Positions 46,323 to 57,399 of a stretch of 64,000 nucleotides of DNA are shown one piece after another. The notes under the pieces were generated by a model. The model had not been told where the DNA came from, did no database searches, and saw only the letters and a program-made list of their open reading frames with translations. Source of the stretch: Anaeramoeba flamelloides (taxonomy: Eukaryota; Metamonada; Anaeramoebidae); NCBI GenBank assembly GCA_027625915.1, contig JANTQA010000036.1, forward strand, positions 3,467,501 through 3,531,500, given 5' to 3'. Both the position numbers and the translations under genes were made by a program. The first letter of the stretch is position 1. Each line of letters begins with the position of its first letter.

Positions 46323-46872
46323 GATTATGTTTCTAAACTATATATGGAAAGGATTAATAAAAGATATCTGAAAAACTTGGAGTGGGGGCTTGAGAATAAA
46401 CAATGGATAATTTGTTGGAAAGTACAAGAAAATTACAAATAATTCAAAATACCCAAAAAAAAATTATTTATAAATCAAAAATAATTGAGTTATCCTTTAA
46501 ACTCAACAATTCTAAAATTATGAACATTTAGAAACTGCTTAAATAGATATTACTATGGAATGAATAAAAATTCAAACAAATTTTGCCCTTTATGTTTAAA
46601 ATATGAACATAAAGTGATAATAGAAAATATTGATCACTTTTTACGGGTGTGTTCTTTTTATGAAAATGATAGATTGATATTTTTAAATAGTTTAAATAAT
46701 TAAATTTTAATGAATTAATTTTAAACTATGATTGCTTAAAATTCTTTTCATTAATTAAGAATCATAGAATTTATGATTTTACGCTTATTTTTCGGAAAAG
46801 ATATTGTAAGTAAAAGGACACTCGGGGTGTAATTTAGACTTACTCATCAATAAAAAAAAAAAAAAAAAAATG
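46323..46872 (+). mobile_element. LINE-A 3' fragment with zinc-finger-like C-terminus
   Basis: The plus strand reads RNCLNRYYYGMNKNSNKF, CPLCLKYEHK and IIENIDHFLRVCSFYENDR in one frame near 46530-46670: the CxxC...H...C motif typical of LINE ORF2 C-termini. It continues with the LINE-A 3' block (AGTAAAAGGACACTCGGGG) and ends in an A-run at 46852-46870. The 3' palindrome is decayed. Confidence 0.7.
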
Positions 46873-47483
46873 GATAATTTCATTTTTTTTTTTTCTAAAA
46901 AGTTTGTTTCGAAAAACCGATATTTCTCATCAATCTAAATAAATAATGTTTCCTAGAGACTGAAAACTGAAATTATTTAAGATCAAAAATTCAAATCGTA
47001 AGCCAAACTCATAACAAGTGGCTTTCTAACAACATCTTCAGATACATCACAAATTATCTCCTTTGATTTTTTAGTAAAGATAAATCGGATCTTTTATCAA
47101 TTCCTTTCAATAAAATTATATCAAAAAATAGTAGTTTTTGTGAATTTTTTATTTTTTGTTTGATAAAAAAAACCCACTTGACTGAAAGATACATTGAAGA
47201 ACAGTATTAGTCCATGGGAGATATTATTTAATTATTCAGTGTTATTACTAGTATTTTCAGAATAAATGCGAAAAAATTTTCTTTTCAGTTATCTATTTTT
47301 TTATCTTTTCTTCTCCAAAAAGATTTTACAAAAATATATTGTAATTTGTGATGTATCTATTTATATTTTTGATACTTTTTTATTCTAAATATTTAGATTA
47401 AATTATTAACCAGGCAAAAGTCGTTTTTGTGAATAGATAAAATGATAATCAGTTGAAATTTTATCACCTTTGTTCTACAAATA
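46873..47483. other. AT-rich stretch without gene
   Basis: No gene or RNA recognised. Confidence 0.4.
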
Positions 47484-47683
47484 CAGTACGTTCCACTTTA
47501 AAGGTACATACTTTGAATACAATTTCAGGCACAAGAAAAATCTCAAATTAAGGCACAAAATTGAGTTTCTAGTAATATAATTTGTAACAAAAAAAAATTT
47601 CAAAAAATGTTCTTTAATTTGTAAAGATTTTTTTGTGCCTTAATTTTCGTTCAAAGTTTGTGCCTTAAAACTTGAAATTACTG
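47484..47683. mobile_element. MITE family B copy
   Basis: TA-flanked, left end CAGTACGTTCCACTTTAAAG, right end AAACTTGAAATTACTG. The inner palindrome includes AATTAAGGCACAAA and TTTGTGCCTTAA. Confidence 0.7.
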
Positions 47684-47946
47684 TATCTGTAGAAACTAAA
47701 TTAATAATAATGATCCTAAATGAAAAAATAATTCACAAAATATCTTCTAAGGTGTGTTGTTAAGAGTTTGGTACTTGAATTTTCCTTGATAAAAAAAAAT
47801 ATATCTTAAAAAAATATTTTGGAAAAATGAATTGATAAAAAGATTAAATTCATCTTTACTAAAAAATCAAACAAGATAATTTGTGATGTATCTGAAGACT
47901 TTGTTTGTTACACATACACCTTGGTGAATAAAATATAAGAAAAAAA

Positions 47947-48028
47947 CGACGAAGGCAGGATTCGAACCTACGCTCCACAAGGGAAACTGATTAGCAGTCA
48001 ACCGCCTTAACCACTCGGCCACTTCGTC
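47947..48028 (-). tRNA. tRNA-Ser(GCU)
   Basis: On the minus strand the 82-base gene has acceptor GACGAAG pairing with CTTCGTC, discriminator G (the eukaryotic serine identity base), a D arm GCC-GAGTGGTTAA-GGC, anticodon stem GTTGA/TCAGT (G-T pairs allowed) with loop CTGCTAA, anticodon GCT, a long variable arm and a T arm GTAGG-TTCGAAT-CCTGC. A T-run follows three bases after the end. No intron. Confidence 0.95.
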
Positions 48029-49159
48029 TTTTACGTAAGCAGTCTCGAAAATAAATATTCGAATTAATATTATCACAATTACAACCAACAATATTTTTTT
48101 AAAAACATATAAAAAGCGATCCTATAACTTTTCAAGATAATAATTTATCCTTTATTTCATTTATTATATTATCAGATATACAATGATAAAGCAATGAAAA
48201 ATTTCATTTCAAAATATCTTCAAAAGATATTCACTTTATTCTCTCATCGTAATCATATCTTTGTATCAAACAATAATAATATTTAAAATTTTCTCAAAAT
48301 ATTTTAAGGATTATTCGAATTTTATGGTTAGTGAATACTATTTTTCCACCTAGTAACATATTTAGTAACTTAAAAGAAAATATGATCTCAGCAATCTTGC
48401 TAACTTGTACAATTTAGGTTTTTTTGGAAAATTTTGTATTGGGAAAAAAACAATTTTCCTCATTCAAATCCAAATTATTCTCATCAAATTTTGAAGAAAA
48501 AAATTTCAGGAGGGAAATATCACTCCACTTTCTTTTCAAGTGTGTTAGAGTATAGCGAGAGAGTATAAATATACTTGAAAAGAAAGTGGAGTGGCATTTT
48601 CTGAATATCAAAAAAAATGGCTTTTTAGTTTTGCCTTGTTTTGTTCGTGAAATTCAACAAGTTTTTAGTCAAAAAATGATTTACAAGCAAAATCTAAAAA
48701 ATCCCAAAAATTGCAATATTTTGACTTTTCCTCAATTCATTGTCTTTTAAAGCTTTTTTTATGTTTATAGTATTTTATTTCAATCTTCACTGAGTATAAA
48801 ATTCGAATAGTCCTAAAGATTTAAGGGGATTCAATAAAAAATTAAAATTTTTGACCACAAAACAAAAACAATTCAACTGAACTCTTGTATTATCTCAACA
48901 AGATTTCATTTTATTTTTAAAAAAAATATCGTTGCCTTAAAAAAATTTAATTGTTAAAATTCTGAAATATATTTTGGGTCATGAAAATAGAAATGAATTT
49001 TCAAATAATTTTCAATTGATAAAATATTTATTTGATAAGTAAAAAAATATTTGAACAAGAAAGAAGAAAAACGAAAAACAAAAAATAATGATTTTAAAAA
49101 GAAAAAACATAAAATTTCGACTCAAACTTACTCAATTTAATAAAAAAAAAAAACAGAAC
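48029..49159. other. AT-rich stretch with a strong hairpin
   Basis: No gene recognised. Holds the 21-bp perfect inverted repeat listed at 48521-48593. Confidence 0.45.
48521..48593. repeat. perfect 21-bp inverted repeat, 31-base spacer
   Basis: CACTCCACTTTCTTTTCAAG plus T (48521-48541) is exactly inverted at 48573-48593. Pairing can extend outward with mismatches. The spacer GTGTTAGAGTATAGCGAGAG and following is not T-rich like its surroundings. It may be a small foldback element or a hairpin RNA; no second copy was seen in the window. Confidence 0.75.
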
Positions 49160-49800
49160 TTTCTTTTTTTATTATTAAAGAAGTGTAAATTACACTCTAG
49201 TTGCCCTTAGACTTAAATTCCCTTTCATAAATTTAAGCGGAAAATCATAAATTTCATGATTATTAATTAATGAAAATAATTTAAAACTATCACAGTTTAA
49301 AATCAATTCATCAAGATTCATTTGTTTCAATTTATTGTGAAAAATCAATCTATCTTTTTCATAGAAAGGACATATCCATAAAAAGTGATCAATATTTTCT
49401 ATAATTTCCTTTTGTTTATATTTTAAACATAAAGGACAAAATTTATTTGAATTTTTATTAATTACATCGTACTATCTATTTAAACAGTTAGTCAATGTAC
49501 CGAATTTTAGAATTGTTGAGCTTGAGGGATAACTTAAATATTTTTGAGTTTTAAATAAATAATTTTGTTTTTTTATTATTGTGAGATATTTTTGGACCTT
49601 CCGACTTGTTGAATTCAACAACTCGTTATATGTGTATTTGTATATTTTTTTTTTTAGTTCAATAATATCTTTTGAATTCCAATTAATTTTATTATTTATT
49701 CTTTGATCAAACTTTATTAATTTTTATAAATAAGGAAGAGATAAATTTCCTAATTTCTTTTTCAATTTAAATTTCTTATTATTGATAGAAATTATCAATA
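49160..49800 (-). mobile_element. LINE-A 3' fragment without insertion
   Basis: On the minus strand it carries ELLNSTSRKVQKYLTII, then NYLFKTQKYLSYPS, then NKFCPLCLKYKQKEIIE and NIDHFLWICPFYEKDR, with few stops, and the 3' palindrome AGTGTAAATTACACT at about 49184-49199 beside a T-run. This is the best preserved LINE-A C-terminus in the window and shows the sequence that is interrupted at 5668-6200. Confidence 0.75.
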
Positions 49801-50409
49801 AAAAACAATACTTTCCCTGAATCTTTTAATATACGTTTATTGAAATCAAATACACATTTGAAAAAAAAAAAATTTAAAAGATTCTGAATTAAAGATAATT
49901 CATTATATGGGAAATTTTAAGGATTCAAATAGCTATAAAAATAATTATTTATTGATCTAAAAACTTGAGAAAATTTAGAACAAAATTTTAATAGATAATA
50001 AAAAATGAATTTTGTTTGCTCAAGGTACTCATTAAAGACTTCATTTTCTAGTATATTTAAGGATAGCTGTTCTCAATAAATTCTGAAGAAACCTCACTGA
50101 ATCTCTTTTTTTATTTTGGTTTATGTTCTTCAAATCCTTTATCCAAAAGATTAAAATAAATTATTATTGAAAAAAATATTTTTGATTTTTTGGTGTTTTT
50201 TTTTTCCTACCTTTGGTTTTTTGGTTCTATTCTAAATATCCAAATACTACAGAGTCATAATTTATAGTAGTGTTGATTTATGGTGTAATTAATCAATTTT
50301 TCTGAGTTATTATTATTTATGTATGAATAACTGGTCCAAATTACAAACCAATGGGATAAAACTCTTCTTAGGTATATTTATAAGTCCTTGTTTAGTGAAC
50401 ATTTAAACT
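49801..50409. other. AT-rich stretch without gene
   Basis: No gene recognised. Confidence 0.4.
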
Positions 50410-50619
50410 ATATACCATTTCAAAAATTATAACTCACCTGAAATAATAAATTGAAAAAAAAAAATATTCTTTAGTATTGAAGAGCAACTAATAATTAAAT
50501 CTGATTAATAATTCACTTTTAAATCATTCTAAAGATATAAAAACCTGATATATTAAAAATTAAGAAAAATAAAACCAAAAACTGGAAAAAAAAAAGAGTC
50601 ACAATTTTTTAAATGAACA
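50410..50619. mobile_element. MITE family E, copy 2 (inverted)
   Basis: Left end ACCATTTCAAAAATTATAAC and right end GAGTCACAATTTTTTAAATG are inverted repeats; the interior matches copy 1 at 42043 in reverse orientation. Confidence 0.55.
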
Positions 50620-51390
50620 TTACCGATTTTTGATTATGAAATTTCCACTAAAAAAAAGTTAAAAAGAAGATTTCTTATGAATAATTAAATTCATTTATAA
50701 AAGAGATTACAGAGTCTCAATTTTCTTAATGTTTATTTGTATTTTCGAAGATCTTTTATTTTTCCATATTATCTTGCAAAAAAAAAATTATCAAAAAAAA
50801 AAAAAGAAGAAGTGAAAAAAAATAATGAAAAACAAAAGAAAAACAAAAATTTGAAAAAGCAAAACAAAAATTACAAAAAATTAGAAAAAATGATTCTAAT
50901 CCTTAAAATTTGAAAATATTTTTTTGATAAGAATACGGGAATAAACCCTCAGAACAACTTCCATAAATATCATAAACTGAGTCAAAATTTTTGAACTCTA
51001 GCTTAAATTGAAATATATATATATATCCTGTACCCTACACGATCATGAAAAAATTTTTTTCTAAAAAAAATCAAACATTTGCTAATTTTTCCCTTTTTGA
51101 TAACTTCACTTATAATTAACACTATTGGTTTATAAAAGATCTTTGATCGAAAATTATTTTTAAAGTATTCAACCATTTAAAGTTGTAAAATCCAATTTTC
51201 CAGGTTCTATTAAGATTTTTTTTAATTTAATAGTAAAAAATTTGATTAATTTTTTCTTCACACGAAGGGGTTATTTTCATATATTTTAAAGTCATCTAAA
51301 TATGATGAATACATTTCAAATAGGGAATCAATTATTTTGACTATTAAAGAATTATTTTTTAAAATGGAAAAAATATTTGTTTTTGATTTT
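50620..51390. other. AT-rich stretch without gene
   Basis: No gene recognised; long A-runs and a short (AT) run near 51017. Confidence 0.4.
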
Positions 51391-51705
51391 CCGTTCAGTT
51401 TTCCAGAATTCAAAAAAATAGAGTAAAATCAATAGATTTTACTGAATTTTTTGAATTCTGGAATACCGCCGTTAGCGTTTCTTGAGTTTTCTGTTTATTT
51501 GTGAAGTGTTCTAGGTTTTTTTTACTTTAGAACTAAACCGAAAATTTATTAATATTTTCTGTTTATTTCTAAAGTAAAAAAAACCTAACGAAAATCGATA
51601 GATTTAACAAATAAGACAAATAACCCAAAAAAACCTAACGAAAATCTAATGATTTACCAAATAAATAGAAAAATCAAAAAAACCTAACGAAAATTTATTA
51701 ATTTT
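51391..51705. mobile_element. palindrome-array element without tail
   Basis: Three types of palindromic module in sequence: 51399-51462 (module A), about 51520-51590 (AAACCGAAAATTTATTAATA between inverted arms) and half-modules of the AAATAAATAGAAAAATC type to 51705. Linkers are CCGTTAGCG and CCTAACGAAAAT. No A-rich tail at the right, so its orientation is uncertain. Confidence 0.55.
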
Positions 51706-51765
51706 CGAAATTTGATCAACTTTTTGCAAATTCAATCCAATAAAATGAACATGATTACAAGACAA

Positions 51766-52462
51766 GGAAAATTTTTTAAAAAAAAAATCTCTAAATTTTG
51801 TATTTTTGAAATACACTCATATAATAAACATTATTATACACAACAATTTTGAAAAAGAATTACAACTTTAATAGATATTAATCGGAATTGAAAAAAAAAT
51901 GAAATTTTTCAGTAATATTTTTTTCCATTTTTAATTGTAAAATTTTTGAATTTTTTTTTTTGACTTATTGGAGATAATTTTCAAGTATTTTTTTAATAGT
52001 ATAAAAAGTAACATATTTTTCAATTTGAAAAGAGCACAAAATATTTCAATCAAAAGGTATCGCTAAATTAAATTAAAAATCTGATTTTTTATCTGTTTTT
52101 GGAATATTTTTTATCATTTTATTTTTTTTCCATGTACGAGTTTTTATATACATTCACGATTGTTTTCTGCAAATTGCTTTAACATTTATTCTTTTTTCAA
52201 TCTTAATGTTAAATCAAAAATTAATTCATTTCAACTTTTTTCATTAAAAAAATACCCCCAAAAAATAGGTGTTTTTTTCAAAAGTCGGTATTTTTGAAAA
52301 GGGTGGTATTCGGATTTTCATGAGTTTAACAGCTATCCTTTTTTTTTTAAATAAAATTATGATAACTATGAAAAAATAATTTATAAAAGAAATATTACTG
52401 AAATCCAAGGTATAGTTTTGGCTAACTTTAATTTTCGATGTTTAAATTTTCCTTGTAGTGTA
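51766..52462 (+). repeat. dispersed repeat R1, copy 2
   Basis: Diverged copy of 9997-10702 in the same orientation (see that entry). Confidence 0.65.
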
Positions 52463-52516
52463 TCATTATATTCAAACAAGACCTTGATATTTCTTGGTTC
52501 TGGATTTAAAAAGGAA

Positions 52517-52726
52517 ACTCATTAATCTCTTATCGACCACTTGTGGATATTAAGAATTACAAAATCAGTTAGCTAATTCTATCAGATAGTGGGAAATCTA
52601 TAAAAAAAGATTTTTATTTGTTTGGGAAGAACCCATTAACAGTTAAAAGATTACACCTTGAAAGAGAAAAGGAAAATATGAAATTAATGGACACCCTTAA
52701 CTTAAAGTATCATTATTAATAAATAA
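52517..52726 (+). pseudogene. unidentified coding-like remnant
   Basis: A frame of about 69 codons with one TAG reads NSLISYRPLVDIKNYKIS, then LILSDSGKSIKKDFYLFGKN, PLTVKRLHLEREKENMKL and MDTLNLKYHY before TAA. The mixed composition is unlike chance AT-rich frames. No family is recognised; it may be an old gene piece or exon. Confidence 0.25.
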
Positions 52727-52933
52727 ATATTAAATCTTATGGGATAATGAAAATTTTTTTCAATTGTAGATCATTTGATTTTTTTTTATTAGAATTTTTT
52801 TGAAATAAAAAAAGGGTTATTTCACAATTGATATCCTTTTTAGCTTTCAAGTCACTAATGAAAATGGAAAATTTCAATGGAAAGGACAGTTCCCTTAATA
52901 GTTGATTTATTGTCAACAGAAAAAAATTAAATA

Positions 52934-53016
52934 GGACAAAGGCAGGAATCGAACCTACGCTCTTTTTAAGAAATTTCAAATTTTAGAAATCGCCTTCACC
53001 ACTCGGCCACTTTGTC
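52934..53016 (-). tRNA. tRNA-Ser-like gene with aberrant anticodon arm
   Basis: On the minus strand the acceptor GACAAAG pairs with CTTTGTC; compared with the tRNA-Ser(GCU) gene at 48.0 kb, the fourth pair changed from G-C to A-T on both strands. The D arm (GCC-GAGTGGTGAA-GGC), variable arm (TCTT-AAA-AAGA) and T arm (GTAGG-TTCGATT-CCTGC) are intact, and a T-run follows. The anticodon arm is replaced: the best stem ATTTC/GAAAT leaves an eight-base loop TAAAATTT without a serine anticodon, and the discriminator is C rather than G. It may be a pseudogene or a tRNA-like RNA. Confidence 0.6.
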
Positions 53017-53093
53017 TTAGAATCATTGTAATTAAAACAATGATTAATTCACAATACAGTAAGAATTTGAAGTTTTAGGGTCTAGTCATTTAA

Positions 53094-54465
53094 GGGAGTA
53101 GCCACGGTAAAGAAAAATTTTTCACTTTTGTGCAATTCTGAAGAGGATCAGAAAATAACATTTTTTACTCTGGTTGTACCTCATTGGTTTTTATTATTTA
53201 AAGTACTTCACTCATTAGATTTTTTAAATTTTTTTTTCAAAGTCTCAAAGAAATTGCCACAATAGAATGTTGAGTTGAATTACTTAAAATAGTGTTTTGA
53301 ATGTTGAATGACTTATCTTTTATTCTTCTCTCAACATTCTATTGTGACATTTAATTTTTTCATTTTTTATTTTTTCATCATTTTTGAGATTTTTTTAATC
53401 CTGAAAAAAAAAAGCAATTAGAAATATTTTTTTATTTCTGGCATTTAGGATTAATGGATTTTGTTTAAAAAGAACAACAATATTACAATTGAGAGAATCA
53501 TAAAAGGAAACATAAATGGGACTTAAATAGCTAGAAGAATTCCAAAATTAGAATAATTAAGTAGAATTATTACTTGTTAGGATTGTAAAACGTTGGGTTT
53601 AGTGGAATATGAGAAGTGAATATGATTATATGTTATCAAAGTTTAAACCACAAAATAGATACACTTTTTATTCAAAGAATCTGAAATTATCTTCTCCCAG
53701 AAAAAAAAACTAAACCCCATTCCAAAAATTTGGACACATCTAAAATCAAAAATAGTGAAACAAAAACTCAATTTACTATATTCTCCCAAACCTAAAATAA
53801 AACCAGATTTAAGTAACATAGTATTAATGGTTTTTTAAGTAATAATTTTCATCCAAATATAAGAAAACAATATAAAACAAAAAATCAAAACAAGTGTGTC
53901 CAAAAAAAATGAAACGAGCTGAAATGAAAGAGTTTGAACAAAAAATATATTGGTAGACTTGTTAAAATTACACCAACAATGGTTGATCGATCAAATGATA
54001 AGATACCATCAACAAATCGCATGTGGTTTTTCACTTGAAGAAACTCAACTGTAACAATCTAGTAACCTTCTATAAAAAATTTTCAGATCTAACTAAACCG
54101 ATTAAGTACCTGAAAAAAAGAAAATGAAAACAAAAACAAAAAACACAAAAAATGATATAGTTTGTTGAATTAAAATTAATTTCCAAATTGATGTAAATCA
54201 TGTTTTTGTTATTCTTCTAACTGTTTAAACTGTGTCCAAATTAATCGAATTAAGTTTATTTTAATAATAAAATAATAATAATAATAAAACTATTGTATTA
54301 ATATAATCTCTTTTTTTTTATTGTTGAACATTACCAAAAAAAAAAATATCAAATAATTTTTTTAAAAAAATTTTTAGAGAATCTACGATCACACGCCACT
54401 AAAATAAAACGTTCTTATCTCATCTCTCTCAAATTTTTATCATGTCTTATGTTGTAGCTACTCCC
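53094..54465. mobile_element. TTAA-flanked element with a nested Tc1-like MITE
   Basis: TTAA at 53090-53093 is followed by GGGAGTAGCCAC, and the right end GTAGCTACTCCC is followed by TTAA at 54466-54469. The termini resemble the GGGACTAG ends at 19.0 kb (shared GGGA, then TAG). A complete family C MITE sits inside (53713-54250), so the outer element is the older of the two. An internal inverted pair ATTGCCACAATAGAATGTTG / CAACATTCTATTGTGACATT lies at about 53252-53350. Confidence 0.55.
53713..54250. mobile_element. MITE family C, copy 3 (nested)
   Basis: TA outside both ends; left AACCCCATTCCAAAAATTTG with GACACA, right TGTGTCCAAATTAATCGAAT. The interior is in the opposite orientation to copy 1 (GTGTGTCCAAAAAAAATGAA; TGATCGATCAAATGATAAGA). 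Confidence 0.65.
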
Positions 54466-54519
54466 TTAACATGACTTTGCCATACTCAAACAGTAACTTG
54501 AAACCTCAAAAGAATATCA

Positions 54520-55066
54520 ATTGTGAAATAACTTTTCTTTTGTTTGACAAAATTCAAATAAACAAACAAAAAAATCGACAATAGATTTTCAATTTCTAAA
54601 AAATTCAATTAAAAAAACGAAGTTTAAAAAATTCTCAATTTCAAAAAATCAAAATTCAAAAAAAAAATATCTTGTTTCTTTTTTTAAATTTCACAAGGGT
54701 TAAATTTCTTCAATTTGAAACAAATTGCTTTCTTAAAGTATACAACTAATTTAATTTGACTTAAATTTAATATCTGGTTTGATTGTAACTCTCTATATTT
54801 GACAAAGTAATAATTTATGATCTTTTTTCGAAAAAATGACTCATTTGAGAAATTAAAAAAAATCAGAAAAAAAATCTTTGAAATCTCAAAAAGCGCCTAA
54901 GACCTACAACTTCAAAACTAAACATAGTTGTTTTTAAAATGAAAATTCATAACCATTCTAATTGGAAATTGAGTGTTCACTCTTTTCGAAAAATTTCATC
55001 TTCTTTAGTTGTTGAAATTTGGAGATAGATCGTACATCATAAGTTGGTTGGTTTTTAATTTCTAAT
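54520..55066 (+). repeat. dispersed repeat R2, copy 2
   Basis: Diverged copy of 20331-20908, same orientation. Confidence 0.55.
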
Positions 55067-55224
55067 AAGCACTCATAAATTTTTCGAAATTTTTTTTCTT
55101 TATTTTATAAAATTATTTTTAACTTTAATAACTTGACCCTTAGTTTAAAAGAAATTTTGTTTATTGTAACCATCATGGAAAAAAACGAAACAGGGAAAAA
55201 AAAGTTCAAAACGTTTTTTAATTG

Positions 55225-57080
55225 GGAACAAGCCTGAAAACGAAAAGTAAAATCAATAAAAAGAAGAAACCAATTAACTTCAAAAAATACTCCATTATAT
55301 TATTTTCAATCAATCCAACAAACACAAATTAAATCTACTTTCATATATAAATTGCTTATGTGGTTTTTGAGATCTCAAAGATACTATTAATTGTATAATA
55401 AAAAGATCAAAATATTCATTCAACCTTCCAAAAAAATGATACCAACAATTAATCTAAATCATCAAACTTGCCAATTCTAAAAGGCAAATTAACAATTTAA
55501 GGAGGTTTAATGAATTATAATTTCGAAATGTTGTAATGGTTTCTAAGATCTTTTTTTGGAAATCTAAATGAAAATTTTATTTTATTTATTGGAGACAAAT
55601 AGTACAGTTGTTTCAATAGCTTGTGTTGTCTTTAATAAATATTTTTTTTCGGATTTTAACTGTTGTTTTCCAAATTTTGTGTTTTGAGTGTTGTTAAGAG
55701 AATTTTTAAACAGTGAGTTGATGGTTTTTAATTGTTGTTGAAATAATTAAATTTTCAAGAGTGTGTCTTTATTTTTATCAAGGAAATCTACCTTGACAAT
55801 AATATTTTCATTCTCGAAGTTATAATTGAAATTATTTTTTAAAGATCCTTTCAAAAACATTTTTTCTTTTAATAAATTGAAAGATCTTGATATGGTCAAT
55901 GAAAATTGATCTTTTTTATAAGATTTAATTTGCTCTCATTCTGAAAATTGTAAAAATTGAATTGATTTTTAAATAATTTGGAAATTGAGCATGTTCTTGT
56001 CTAATTTTAATCAGATAAAATATTGTAAATTAACTTTTCATTCGATATGAAATATTCTTTCATTCTGGATTCGAATTTCATCCAATAGAGGAAAAAAAAG
56101 AATCAAAACAAATAAATAAAGTTAGTCAATTACAAGATATGATTTGAAGACATTAGACTAAAGCCTAAATGGAAAATGAACTGAATTTTTTTTTCATTTC
56201 AATTTCCAAAGAAAGTTTGAAAAATTAATGTCTCATTTTTTGCTATTGTGGAAATACCACCAAAATAGTTTTTAAGAAACTTTTTTAATCCTTTTTATGG
56301 TTTTGTTTTTTGTATTTATTCAAATTGATAGATTTATTGATTGTGGATTTTGGTGTTGGTTTGTTTAAATTTGGTTGAATTAGATCTATTTTATGAGGAG
56401 ATTGGTGTTGAAGGTTGTAGAAAAACACGATAATCATATGATCTATTGTACACATTGGATGATTTGAAAGTATAGTTATACTAAATTGTATTTTTTATTA
56501 AACAACAAATTACAAACAGAAAACCATAGCTAAGAAAAAAGAGAAACTCATTAAAAAAAAAAAAAAACCGTTATTTACAAAAACAGCACTAATAATTTTG
56601 AAAAACACAAAGAAAGACGTCAACATGAGTTATTGAAACAACTGTCGTCAATTTTTTGAACAAATTTTTAATAATTGATCAATCAAAGAAAAATCTCATA
56701 CCAAAAAGATTATCTTAAAAAAACTGTTATTGTGGAGAATACTTCATTGTGTCTTTATTTATTTATTTCTTTTATTAATAGATCTTTCTTTGAATTTTCA
56801 GGTTCCATTAAGGTTCCTAATTGAAAACAGTATTTCACTTTTTTTCCACAATTATAAACGATAAAGATCAAAATATTTATTCTGCTTTCCCAAAAAAAAT
56901 GCCAACAATTAATATAAATCATCAAAGTTCCCAATTCTAAAAGGCAAATTAACAATTTAAGGAGGTTTAATGAATTATAATTTCGAAATGTTGTAATGGT
57001 TTCTAAGACCTTTTTTTGGAAATCTAAATGAAAATTTTATTTCATTTATTGGAGACAAATAATAAATAGTAAAAACTGTT
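55225..57080. repeat. repeat-rich block: R3 copy 2 and duplicated R4
   Basis: About 55234-55385 matches R3 at 29346. A unit of about 210 bp (TTCTAAAAGGCAAATTAACA, ATTTAAGGAGGTTTAATGAA) occurs at 55400-55612 and again at 56863-57072, same orientation, with few differences. Between them 56650-56860 matches the second half of R3. No gene was recognised in the 55612-56640 interval. Confidence 0.5.
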
Positions 57081-57342
57081 TTAAGGAATAGAAATTTATC
57101 GAACTTATTGAATTACAAAACTTTAAAGAACACCAAACTTTTAGGAATTTGTCCATCACAAAATTAAAATTCTCACAAAAATCTAAATATTTATCCATAA
57201 TTTTCCCTTTTTACTAATTTTACTTATTTTTACAATTATTTCCCCAACCCTTTAATGTTCTTATCAAGATTTTGTTTTCACCAAAAAAAACAAAAAATAT
57301 AAAAAAAGGAAAAGCTTTTCAAATTTTAATACCGTCAGTTCC

Positions 57343-57366
57343 ACTTAAAAAAGACAACTTTCTGGC
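57343..57366 (+). repeat. isolated end of MITE family B
   Basis: Only the left terminus CGTCAGTTCCACTTAAAA is visible; no matching right end follows, so it is probably a truncated copy. Confidence 0.3.
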
Positions 57367-57399
57367 TTATTTATAAAACTGAAGCAAAAATTGATCCTG

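Noticed and set aside
47867-48091. 74-codon minus-strand frame
   Set aside because: It is the tRNA-Ser gene read as protein.
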